Source: a virus. From it: a stretch of 36,534 nucleotides of DNA. The stretch lies in IMG/VR virus record IMGVR_UViG_3300021062_000012, positions 1 through 36,534 of that record; one strand, written 5' to 3'. The notes beneath the pieces were generated by a model. It did no database searches, was not told the origin of the DNA, and worked only from the letters and a program-made list of their open reading frames with translations. The number at the start of each line of letters is the position of its first letter. Position 1 is the stretch's first letter. This document shows, piece after piece, positions 20,632 to 27,649 of the stretch. The translations under genes and the position numbers were made by a program.

Positions 20632-20634
20632 ATC

Positions 20635-21867
20635 ATGGCCAACACACTTCTCACGATTCAGGACATCACGCGGGAATCTCTGCGCGTCCTGCACTCGACC
20701 GCCCATTTCATCAAGACCATCAATCGTCAGTACGACGATCGGTTTGCGAAGTCGGGCGCCAAGATCGGCACCGACCTTTATGTGCGCCTGCCGAACCGTT
20801 ACACGGTCCGCACCGGCGCCGCTCTCTCCGCGCAGAACACCGTCAACCGCAAAGTGACGCTGCCGGTTGCCACGCAAAAGGGCGTGGACATGAATTTCTC
20901 GAGCGTGGACCTCACCATGAAGCTCGAGGACTTCTCCAAGAACATCATCAAGCCGGCCATTGCGACGCTGGTCGCCAACGTCGAAGCCGACGCCCTTAGC
21001 ATGTACAAGAAGGTCGGCAACTACGTCGGCGCCGTCTCGGGACAGCTCGATTTCGAGAAGCTCACCACGGGCCGCCAGGTCCTCACCGAGAACCTTGCGC
21101 CGCCCGACGACGACCGCACCGCGCTGCTGGCGCCGAAGTCCGCCACCAAGTTCATGGTGGACACCAAGGGCCTGTTCCAGTCCTCCAACGGCATCGCCGA
21201 ACAGTACAAAAAGGGCAAGCTGGGCGAAATCAGCGGCTTCACCGCGCGGGAAAGCACGCTGATCCCGACCCACACCCCCGGCACCCACGACTCAGCCAAC
21301 ACCAACGGCGCGAGCCAGGGCAATGCCGGCACTGGCAACGCCTGGGTGGAAACCTCCGATATCGTCACCAACGGCTGGAACAACTCCACCGCCGTGCTGA
21401 AGGCTGGCGACATCATCACCATTGCGGACTGCTTCGACGTGCACCCGGAAACCAAGGTTTCCACGGGCGTGCTCAAGCGGTTCTCAGTGGAGTCCGATGT
21501 CACTTCGGATGGTTCGGGCAATGCCACCGTCACCGTTCGTCCGGCGGTCATCTACGGCGGCGCCTATCAGAACGTCAACGCGGCCGTAGCCACCAGTAAG
21601 GCGATCACCGTGCTTGGCACCGCGGCCACGGCCTACGGTCAGGACCTGCTGTACCACAAGGACGCCTTCATTTTCGCGACGGCGGACCTCGAGGACGTTT
21701 CCAACATGGGCGTGAAGTGCTCCCGCGAAATGTTCGAGGGCATCTCCATGCGCCTGGTCCGGCAGTACGACATCAACAGCGACAACCTGCCGTGCCGCTT
21801 GGACATCCTCTACGGCTACGTGGCGGCCTACCCCGAGTTGGCCTGCCGTCACGTCTTCCAGCTCTAA
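20635..21867 (+). CDS. Major capsid protein, P22 coat type
   Basis: 410 residues (P22 coat 430). It begins MANTLLTIQDITRESLRVL, the family-typical start, with the N arm and E-loop part (AKIGTDLYVRLPNRYTVRTG) after it, then the HK97-fold core. An inserted domain corresponds to about 200-320, rich in Gly/Thr/Asn. The end LACRHVFQL is also family-like. Several hundred copies form the head with scaffold help. Translation is probably governed by the upstream hairpin. Confidence 0.93.
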   Translation: MANTLLTIQDITRESLRVLHSTAHFIKTINRQYDDRFAKSGAKIGTDLYVRLPNRYTVRTGAALSAQNTVNRKVTLPVATQKGVDMNFSSVDLTMKLEDFSKNIIKPAIATLVANVEADALSMYKKVGNYVGAVSGQLDFEKLTTGRQVLTENLAPPDDDRTALLAPKSATKFMVDTKGLFQSSNGIAEQYKKGKLGEISGFTARESTLIPTHTPGTHDSANTNGASQGNAGTGNAWVETSDIVTNGWNNSTAVLKAGDIITIADCFDVHPETKVSTGVLKRFSVESDVTSDGSGNATVTVRPAVIYGGAYQNVNAAVATSKAITVLGTAATAYGQDLLYHKDAFIFATADLEDVSNMGVKCSREMFEGISMRLVRQYDINSDNLPCRLDILYGYVAAYPELACRHVFQL

Positions 21868-21894
21868 GCCAGCCAAAGCACAGGAGAAACGAAC

Positions 21895-22527
21895 ATGGCA
21901 GGCAATCAATTCCAGGTCGGCGACGGCAGCGCGGAAGGCGTCAAGTTCCCGAACACCAAGCTTGGATTTTTCGGGGCTACCCCTGTCGCGAAGCGTGCGG
22001 ACGCCTCGCAGGCGGCTTTCACCGACAACTCTACCGGCACTGTCACCGACACAATCGCGGCCGGTGCCGGAATCCACACCATCGCCATCAACCTTCCGCT
22101 AGTTGGCATCACCGGCAACGTGGACGTAATCACCGCTTACACGCCGGGTTACCGGTTCAAGATCCTCTCAGTCAGCTTCGCCGTGACCAAGGTGGTGACC
22201 ACCGCCGCCAAGGCCGCGACGCTGAACCTGGAGATCGGCACCACCGACCTGACCGGCGGCGTGATCGCGTTGACCTCGGCCAACTGCACCCCACTTGGCG
22301 CATTGGTTGCCGGCACCGCAATCACGGCCAACAACGTCGGCACTTCCTCCGACACCATCTCGCTGGAAGCCTCCAGCGTGACCGCCTTTGCCGAGGGCGA
22401 CGGAACGCTGCTGATCCGCATCCAGAACATGGATACAGCCGACTTCATCGCATCCATGGCCGACAAGTGGAACGAAATCCGCACCTGCCTGGCGACGCAG
22501 TACGGGTTGATCAGCGGCGCCGCCTAA
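21895..22527 (+). CDS. Head decoration or fibre protein with beta domain A
   Basis: 210 residues, with AGGAGAAA before the start. The N terminus (FPNTKLGFFGATPVAKRADA) is the type of collar seen in head-fibre/decoration proteins, followed by a beta-rich domain (about 55-185). That domain shares a long series with the protein at 23252-23908: NLxLVGITGNVDVITAYTPG versus a parallel VGNGDVLTNYTPG, then RFKIL, TTAAKAATLNLEIGTT, VAGTAIT, SDTIS, LLIRIQN. The two genes clearly share one duplicated domain. The place just after the coat gene supports a capsid surface role. Confidence 0.75.
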   Translation: MAGNQFQVGDGSAEGVKFPNTKLGFFGATPVAKRADASQAAFTDNSTGTVTDTIAAGAGIHTIAINLPLVGITGNVDVITAYTPGYRFKILSVSFAVTKVVTTAAKAATLNLEIGTTDLTGGVIALTSANCTPLGALVAGTAITANNVGTSSDTISLEASSVTAFAEGDGTLLIRIQNMDTADFIASMADKWNEIRTCLATQYGLISGAA

Positions 22528-22550
22528 GGCCCCGCGGACTGACTGACACC

Positions 22551-22587
22551 GAGGGGCGGGCCTGACAGCTCGCCCCTCTTCGTCCTT
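22551..22587 (+). terminator. Rho-independent terminator after decoration gene
   Basis: GAGGGGCG (22551-22558) pairs with CGCCCCTC (22571-22578) with a 12-base loop, followed by TTCGTCCTT. It lies 23 bases after the decoration stop and 22 before the next start. The T-rich tail is interrupted, so it should allow partial read-through, lowering tail gene expression relative to coat and decoration. Confidence 0.65.
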
Positions 22588-22599
22588 AAGCGAGGTTGA

Positions 22600-23250
22600 A
22601 TGAGTTTCGACACTTACAGCGCGCTGCAGGTCGAAGTCACCACGCTGATCAACCGTACGGACATGGCAACTCTGGTCCCCTCATGGATCAAGCTGTGCGA
22701 GGCGGACATGCAGCGCCGCCTTAAGGTCGCCGACCAAGAGCTTTCCACCACGCTGACCGCCACGAGCGGGCAGGCCGCCCTTGCCTTGCCCGCAAGCTTT
22801 GTGAAACCCCGCCGCCTGCGGCTTATCCAGTCAGGCGGCTATGTGGACCTGTGGCCCGTTTCCTTGGCGCCCTCGCTAGACGACGGGGTCAACACGGGCA
22901 TTACCCGTGCCGTCTCTCTTCAGGGCTCAAACTTCATCCTGTCGCCGAAGCCCTCCAGCGCGCTGCAGTTCGCCCTGGACTATTACGCCAAGTTCACGCC
23001 GCTGTCGGACGCCGCCACGTCCAACTGGATCTTGGCGAACCACCCGGATGCCTATCTGTACGGCACCGCGCTGCATTCGGCGCCGAAGCTCGGCAACGAC
23101 AACCGGTTGCCCATGTGGGACCGGTTCTACTCCAACGCCATCAAGGGCATTAAGCGAGCCGACTTCGAAAAGCGCAGCTCGGAGCTGCAGCGGTCTACCG
23201 AATTGGCCGGGCTGACCAACCGGCGCTTCAACATCAACACGGGGCAGTAG
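22600..23250 (+). CDS. Head-to-tail adaptor protein (SU10/P22 gp4-like)
   Basis: 216 residues. The start (SALQVEVTTLINRTDMATLV followed by PSWIKLCEADMQRRL) is typical of the adaptor family that forms the ring below the portal in podoviruses. A beta part in the centre (LPASFVKPRRLRLIQSGGY) and helices at the C terminus agree. In P22-like virions twelve copies close the portal and connect to the tail hub. GCGAGG precedes the ATG. Confidence 0.75.
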   Translation: MSFDTYSALQVEVTTLINRTDMATLVPSWIKLCEADMQRRLKVADQELSTTLTATSGQAALALPASFVKPRRLRLIQSGGYVDLWPVSLAPSLDDGVNTGITRAVSLQGSNFILSPKPSSALQFALDYYAKFTPLSDAATSNWILANHPDAYLYGTALHSAPKLGNDNRLPMWDRFYSNAIKGIKRADFEKRSSELQRSTELAGLTNRRFNINTGQ

Positions 23251-23251
23251 C

Positions 23252-23908
23252 ATGATCACCGCCCCGGCAGGCTCGCCGCCCTGGGTCAGCGCTTTCGCCG
23301 CGCGCATTCAGGCTGAGATTGACGCAAAGGCACCGCCGATCCCGCGCGTGCCCGTGTTCCCAGTCGCCGACAAGCCGTCAGCAGCGGACCATTGGAGCGC
23401 CGTTGAGGACTTGGCCTTTGCCGGGCTCATTGGCTTTCAGCCGACTGATATCACCGGCGGCGCCGGCAAAACGACAGTCACGTTCTTTTTCAATCTGGCG
23501 GACATCGTCGGCAATGGCGACGTGCTGACCAATTACACCCCGGGCTATGCGTTCAAGATCCTTGCGGTGGACTTCGCGGTCTGTCGGGCTGTGACCACCG
23601 CAGCGCGTCGCGCCGACCTCAACCTTGAAATCGGCACCACCAACGTAACCGGCGGCGTGGTCAGTATCACGTCCGCCGCCGCGACTCCGGCCGGGACCAT
23701 CATCGCCGGCACCGCCGTGACTGCCGCGAACACCGGCAGCGCGTCTGACACCATTTCCATTGAGGCGTCCAACGTCACGGCCCACGCCGAAGGCTCCGGA
23801 TGGCTGTTGATCCGCGTGCAGAACCTGGACGCCGCAGGATCGCCCACGGTCGCCATGAGCGACGGCACGGATTGGATCGACCTTCAGACAGGAGCCGCAG
23901 TGTCATGA
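23252..23908 (+). CDS. Second beta-domain structural protein, paralogue of decoration protein
   Basis: 218 residues, beginning two bases after the adaptor stop. Residues 1-60 are different from the decoration protein (proline-rich APAGSPPWVSAFAARIQAEI), while about 70-195 repeat its beta domain (DVLTNYTPGYAFKILAVDFA, NLEIGTTNVTGG, GTAVTAANTGSASDTIS, LLIRVQNLDAAG). The N-terminal exchange suggests that the same outer domain is attached to two different places in the virion, here near the connector or tail. Its stop overlaps the next start (ATGA). Confidence 0.7.
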   Translation: MITAPAGSPPWVSAFAARIQAEIDAKAPPIPRVPVFPVADKPSAADHWSAVEDLAFAGLIGFQPTDITGGAGKTTVTFFFNLADIVGNGDVLTNYTPGYAFKILAVDFAVCRAVTTAARRADLNLEIGTTNVTGGVVSITSAAATPAGTIIAGTAVTAANTGSASDTISIEASNVTAHAEGSGWLLIRVQNLDAAGSPTVAMSDGTDWIDLQTGAAVS

Positions 23909-24177
23909 CCGATCGCAGTAAGCCCAGGGCTATCAGCGGCGTCCTCAAGGGCGCCCTTGGTCACATGGCCGCTCAGGCTTGGTACTGCGGTCACTTGGAC
24001 GCGGCGGCCGCCCTCATCGAAACGGTTCTGGGCGAGGCAGTAGAGAACAGCACCCGCTTTCCGAAAGACGAGGTTTGCAAAGAGGCCGTGTTGCGCCTGA
24101 CGCGCGCCCGCGACGACATCGAGCACGTCTCGGCCCAGCTCGGCAAGATCGCTGTGGGGGGCAAACCGAATGGTTGA
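23905..24177 (+). CDS. Small helical protein
   Basis: 90 residues, coupled by ATGA. It has two or three helices (SGVLKGALGHMAAQAWYCGH, DAAAALIETVLGEAVENS) without known family. It lies between virion genes, so it may be a tail assembly chaperone or a minor virion protein. The next gene starts eight bases before its end. Confidence 0.6.
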   Translation: MTDRSKPRAISGVLKGALGHMAAQAWYCGHLDAAAALIETVLGEAVENSTRFPKDEVCKEAVLRLTRARDDIEHVSAQLGKIAVGGKPNG

Positions 24178-24964
24178 CAGCCCTACCAGTCGTAACCGGT
24201 TCCGCCTTCAAGAGACCGGCACCAACAACAATATCTGGGGCGTCTACCTCAACGAGGTGATCAGCTGCGTTGACCAGGTCGTGGACGGGGTCGAGAGCAT
24301 CAACCTTGGAGCGGTCGCCACCTACACGCTGACGACGACCAACTATTCCGCGGCCGACGAAGCCAAAAACCGCATCCTACAATTCACCAACGCGCACGCG
24401 TCCGGAACCGATGTGGTCATTCCCTCGGTGGAGCACGAGTACGGCGTCTACAACAACGGCGGGGCCGACATCGAAGTGCGCACGGCCGCCGGCAGCGGCG
24501 TGACCATCCCCACCGGCTACTACTGCCAGCTCTACTGCGACGGCTCCGATGTCTACGCACGCGCCTGGTACTTCAATGGTCGCGTTCGCGGCAGTGCGGC
24601 GGTAGCGAACAGCGAGTTCACGACTCTGCAGCAGGTGAGCGCGCTGATCGCCGCGGCGTCGATCACCGGCACCGGCAACACCTTCAAGATTTCGGCAGAC
24701 GACACCACAAGCAAATACGCAGAAGACGCGATTGTTGGCGCGTCTGGTGGCGGCATCATCTTCGAGACGGCGAACGGCGGCGCTAACGAGCAACTGCGAG
24801 GTCGGCTGAATGTCAACGGCATGACCGCCGGGACCACGGTCGATCCAACCGCCGACTATGTGCCGTTGTACGACGCATCGGCCGGCACGCACATAAAAGT
24901 GCTTCCACAGTACATCGCTGACGAAGGCAACCTCTGTCTTGCCGCAGGAGTATTCGCGCTATGA
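24170..24964 (+). CDS. Tail fibre or tail appendage protein
   Basis: 264 residues. The N-terminal sequence SRNRFRLQETGTNNNIWGVY followed by LN is a common opening of tail appendage proteins that attach to a tail hub, with beta-rich repeats after it (VVIPSVEHEYGVYNNGGADI, GRVRGSAAVANSEF). Low charge and many Thr/Gly/Ala fit a trimeric fibre. The following two genes overlap by ATGA and are also fibre-like. The receptor is unknown. Confidence 0.65.
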   Translation: MVDSPTSRNRFRLQETGTNNNIWGVYLNEVISCVDQVVDGVESINLGAVATYTLTTTNYSAADEAKNRILQFTNAHASGTDVVIPSVEHEYGVYNNGGADIEVRTAAGSGVTIPTGYYCQLYCDGSDVYARAWYFNGRVRGSAAVANSEFTTLQQVSALIAAASITGTGNTFKISADDTTSKYAEDAIVGASGGGIIFETANGGANEQLRGRLNVNGMTAGTTVDPTADYVPLYDASAGTHIKVLPQYIADEGNLCLAAGVFAL

Positions 24965-25356
24965 GTCAGTTCACCATCGTCCCCTTGTCGGGCTCGACGG
25001 ACTTCCGGGGCATCCTCGTCACCCCGACAGCCCTGGGTTCGGCCGAGACAATCCACACCGCACAGGCCTCGGCATCGCTGCCGGACTTGGTGAGCATCGA
25101 GGCATTCAACTCCGACACTGTGGCTCGCCCGCTGAAGCTCGCCTGGGGCGGCACGACGGACCCTGACGACGTGTTGGCCTTCGTGCTTTTGCCCGGCGAG
25201 ACGCGGATGATCGTGCATCAACGGCCAATCCGTAACTCGCTGATCATCAAGGCGGCCTCCGTCACCATGACGTGGGTGGATGGCCGGTCGTACACCGGCT
25301 CAGCCGACAAAATCGTCATTACCGGCGGCTCATACGTTCAGAGGCAGACGTCATGA
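24961..25356 (+). CDS. Small beta-rich tail-associated protein
   Basis: 131 residues, beta-type (FTIVPLSGSTDFRGILVTPT, PGETRMIVHQRPIRNSLIIK). It is coupled by ATGA with both flanking fibre genes. It could be a cap or connector between the appendage and the glycine-rich adhesin, which is an inference from order only. Confidence 0.6.
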   Translation: MSQFTIVPLSGSTDFRGILVTPTALGSAETIHTAQASASLPDLVSIEAFNSDTVARPLKLAWGGTTDPDDVLAFVLLPGETRMIVHQRPIRNSLIIKAASVTMTWVDGRSYTGSADKIVITGGSYVQRQTS

Positions 25357-26558
25357 GCCAGAGCCCTGACGTATTCAGCGAAGCCTACAAGGCGCTTCTC
25401 GCTCGCGGCCTTCCGCTCGTCGTGCATTCGGTCGTCACACGAGCGGCACCGGGCACACACACCATCCCGATTCCGGACGGTGTTCTCTTTTGGAAAGTCA
25501 GGCTCTTCGGAGCTGCCGGCTCCGGGGGCGCCGCTCGTGGAGACGGGGGTAAGTGCTCCGGTGGCGCCGGCGGTTCCTACGCGGGCGGGATGCGCAAAGT
25601 TTCTTCCGGCGCGACTGACATCACGGTCGTCATCGGTGCGGGTGGTGCGCGCGTTTCGCAGACGGGCGCCGGCGCTACCAACGGAAACGCTGGCGGCTCA
25701 TCCACCGCGAGCGACGGCACAATTACGTTTACGGCGCCCGGCGGTGGCGCAGGTCAAGCCACGGCAAGCGCAACCACGGTAGCGGGCGCGACGGCTGGTG
25801 CGGTTGGCTCAGTCAGCGACGGCGGCGACGTTGACGGCTATGCCGGCGGCGCTTCTGGCGACTGCAACAGCGGCAGCAACACCTCAGAAAACGCGACAGG
25901 GGGCGGCTCTCCCGGCGGCCCGTGGGGCACTGGCAAAGCCTCGGGCAATGCCACCGGCACGACCGGCTCGGCCAGTGGCGGCGCCAGCCCTTATTTCAGC
26001 TCTGGTACGGCTGCCAACGTCGCGTCTGCTTCCGGCGGTGCAGGCATTGGTGGCGCGAGCGCAGCTCCCACGGCCAACACAGGCTCCCCCGGCGGCGGCT
26101 CTCTTGGAGCCGGTACGGCGTCGGCTGCTGGCCCAGGCATTCCCGTGGGCTACGCAGCGGTCCCTCCTGGGGCTGCCGGTGAATCGATCATCGACCAGAT
26201 GGGTTTCGGCGCTGGCGGCGCTGGCGGCACCGACGCGGCTGGCACCGCCGGTCAAGACGGCGGCGGCGGTGGTGGTTCGGCCGATGGAACAACGCTCACT
26301 GGCGCAGACGGCGGGTTTAAGGCCGGCGGCGGCGGAATGTACGGCACGGGTGTCAACGGAACGGCTGGTAAGGGCGGCCCCTTTGCTGGCGGTGGCGGCG
26401 GCGCGGTCACGGCCGGAAACGTGGGAACCACGACCTCGGCTGCGGACGGTGGCATCGCCGCAGGTGGGGGCGGCGCAATATCGGGTAACTCAGATGCCTT
26501 CGCGGGCGAGGGCGGCGATGGCTTCTGCGAGCTTACCTTCTACATGAGGGCACCATGA
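25353..26558 (+). CDS. Glycine-rich tail adhesin
   Basis: 401 residues. A normal N-terminal domain (about 1-60) that contains a beta part (THTIPIPDGVLFWKVRLFGA) is followed by about 330 residues with very many Gly, Ala, Ser and Thr, in short poly-Gly runs such as GAGGAGG, DGGGGGG and AGGGGGA. The end returns to an ordinary sequence (GDGFCELTFYMRAP). Family knowledge: receptor-binding adhesins with packed polyglycine-II helices (as in phage S16 gp38) have this composition with variable loops between glycine strands. It probably binds the host surface and would be prone to variation. Confidence 0.75.
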   Translation: MSQSPDVFSEAYKALLARGLPLVVHSVVTRAAPGTHTIPIPDGVLFWKVRLFGAAGSGGAARGDGGKCSGGAGGSYAGGMRKVSSGATDITVVIGAGGARVSQTGAGATNGNAGGSSTASDGTITFTAPGGGAGQATASATTVAGATAGAVGSVSDGGDVDGYAGGASGDCNSGSNTSENATGGGSPGGPWGTGKASGNATGTTGSASGGASPYFSSGTAANVASASGGAGIGGASAAPTANTGSPGGGSLGAGTASAAGPGIPVGYAAVPPGAAGESIIDQMGFGAGGAGGTDAAGTAGQDGGGGGGSADGTTLTGADGGFKAGGGGMYGTGVNGTAGKGGPFAGGGGGAVTAGNVGTTTSAADGGIAAGGGGAISGNSDAFAGEGGDGFCELTFYMRAP

Positions 26559-26728
26559 GCTGCCTGACATGCGCGTTCTATTTGATGCCTGATGGCGTGT
26601 GCCGCCGTTTTCCGCCCGCCGTCATTCCCGTGAAAGGCAAAGAGGACCGTTGGCGTTCCGCATTTCCGCCGATGGCTCCGGGTGGTTGGTGCGGGGAGTT
26701 TAAGCAAGTTGAGGAGAAGAAGAGGTGA
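26555..26728 (+). CDS. Small four-cysteine protein
   Basis: 57 residues, too short to appear in ordinary gene lists, coupled by ATGA at the front and GTGA at the end. The cysteines are C3-x2-C6, C16 and C46, in a pattern CLTCAFY / GVCRRFPP / GGWCGEF that I associate with small phage proteins of unknown function and could hold a zinc or an iron-sulfur cluster. Tail gene context. Confidence 0.65.
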   Translation: MSCLTCAFYLMPDGVCRRFPPAVIPVKGKEDRWRSAFPPMAPGGWCGEFKQVEEKKR

Positions 26729-27018
26729 GGTACGGACGCCCAGTAGACCATTCCACCGCGCAAGACGGTACGGACATCAGGATGATCGACCCCATCGACG
26801 TGCCGAGCCCGCTTCCTGCTTGGGCGGCATCTGATGCCGTGTGGCTCGCGCGGATTTTCCCGACGCTCTCAGGCTGGAAAGCGATTCCGAGCAAGGTACA
26901 GCCCGGCTCCCGGTTCGTCGGGAGTGTGAACACGCCGGCTCACTTCAGCGACCCGCAGAAATTCCTCAATTGGGATGGGACCTACGGCGACGGTTCGCCG
27001 ATTCCACCGGAGGAATAA
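26725..27018 (+). CDS. Hypothetical tail-region protein, GTG start
   Basis: 97 residues from the GTG that overlaps the previous stop, behind GAGGAGAAGAAGAG. It has several Trp/Pro and a C-terminal sequence KFLNWDGTYGDGSPIPPEE. No family recognised. The stop overlaps the ATG of a 15-codon frame. Confidence 0.6.
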   Translation: MRYGRPVDHSTAQDGTDIRMIDPIDVPSPLPAWAASDAVWLARIFPTLSGWKAIPSKVQPGSRFVGSVNTPAHFSDPQKFLNWDGTYGDGSPIPPEE

Positions 27019-27065
27019 TGGGGCATCTCAAACATCGGTTTCATCCCCTAGAGGCTGCTCGATGA
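27018..27065 (+). CDS. 15-codon bridging frame
   Basis: MGHLKHRFHPLEAAR, preceded by a strong GGAGGAA site, overlapping the upstream stop by one base (TAATG) and the next start by ATGA. It has the same length and layout as 13111-13158. It probably carries ribosomes across a 43-base gap. Confidence 0.35.
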   Translation: MGHLKHRFHPLEAAR

Positions 27066-27649
27066 CCGTCGCTGCCTTCATCGTTTTTTGTGCGTTCTGG
27101 CGGCTGTGGCTGGGCGGGGTGCCCCGCGGGTTCCCGACGGGGCTGAAGTACGCCGTGGGCGTCGCCGGCGTGGCGCTGTTCGTCTATCTGAGCACGGCCG
27201 ATGCGATGCAGGCGGTGACACACGGCCTCCTATTCCTCGCCTACTGGCGCGCGCTGGGTCATGGGGCGATGCTGCGTTATCCGCTCGGGCCTGACACGGA
27301 CCCGATCTACAAGGCGGTGCGCTCTCTACCGCCGGATTTTGCCTGGTGGGCCTATGCCGCCCTCCGCTATGTCGGCTTCGCGCTCTTGTGGGCCTTGGTA
27401 ATAAAAGCCCTGGGCTACCGGTTTCCTGGTGAGCTGCTGATTGCGGGCATTGGTATTTGCGTCACATACCGGGCTCTTGCGAATGCGCGCCTGCCCTATG
27501 GCTGGCTAATTGCCCTTGGAGGCGTGCCGAAATCGGCGCCGCTTCCCGACGGCTATCACGACGAATTTCACGCTCACTATTGCGAGCCGGTCGCCGGCGC
27601 GATGATCGGTGCCGCCCTCGTCTCGGGGGTTGCCCCATGGGCGTTCTGA
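27062..27649 (+). CDS. Polytopic membrane protein in the tail operon
   Basis: 195 residues with about five hydrophobic stretches (VAAFIVFCAFWRLWLGGVPR; VGVAGVALFVYLSTADAM; WWAYAALRYVGFALLWALVI; LLIAGIGICVTYRALA; AGAMIGAALVSGV). A histidine-rich tail (YHDEFHAHYCEPV) precedes the last one. Membrane proteins of this size are unusual between fibre and hub genes. Similar positions in other podoviruses hold uncharacterised membrane proteins. It could help assembly at the membrane or change the host envelope. The end overlaps the hub gene by 13 bp. Confidence 0.7.
   Translation: MTVAAFIVFCAFWRLWLGGVPRGFPTGLKYAVGVAGVALFVYLSTADAMQAVTHGLLFLAYWRALGHGAMLRYPLGPDTDPIYKAVRSLPPDFAWWAYAALRYVGFALLWALVIKALGYRFPGELLIAGIGICVTYRALANARLPYGWLIALGGVPKSAPLPDGYHDEFHAHYCEPVAGAMIGAALVSGVAPWAF

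Noticed and set aside
20509-21288. 259-codon minus-strand frame over coat gene start
   Set aside because: It would cross the scaffold/coat gap and oppose a well-supported coat gene; no ribosome site or domain.
25500-26540. Tandem repeats that could be a CRISPR or minisatellite
   Set aside because: The repeats are irregular GGC-rich codons for poly-Gly; there are no constant repeat units with equal spacers.
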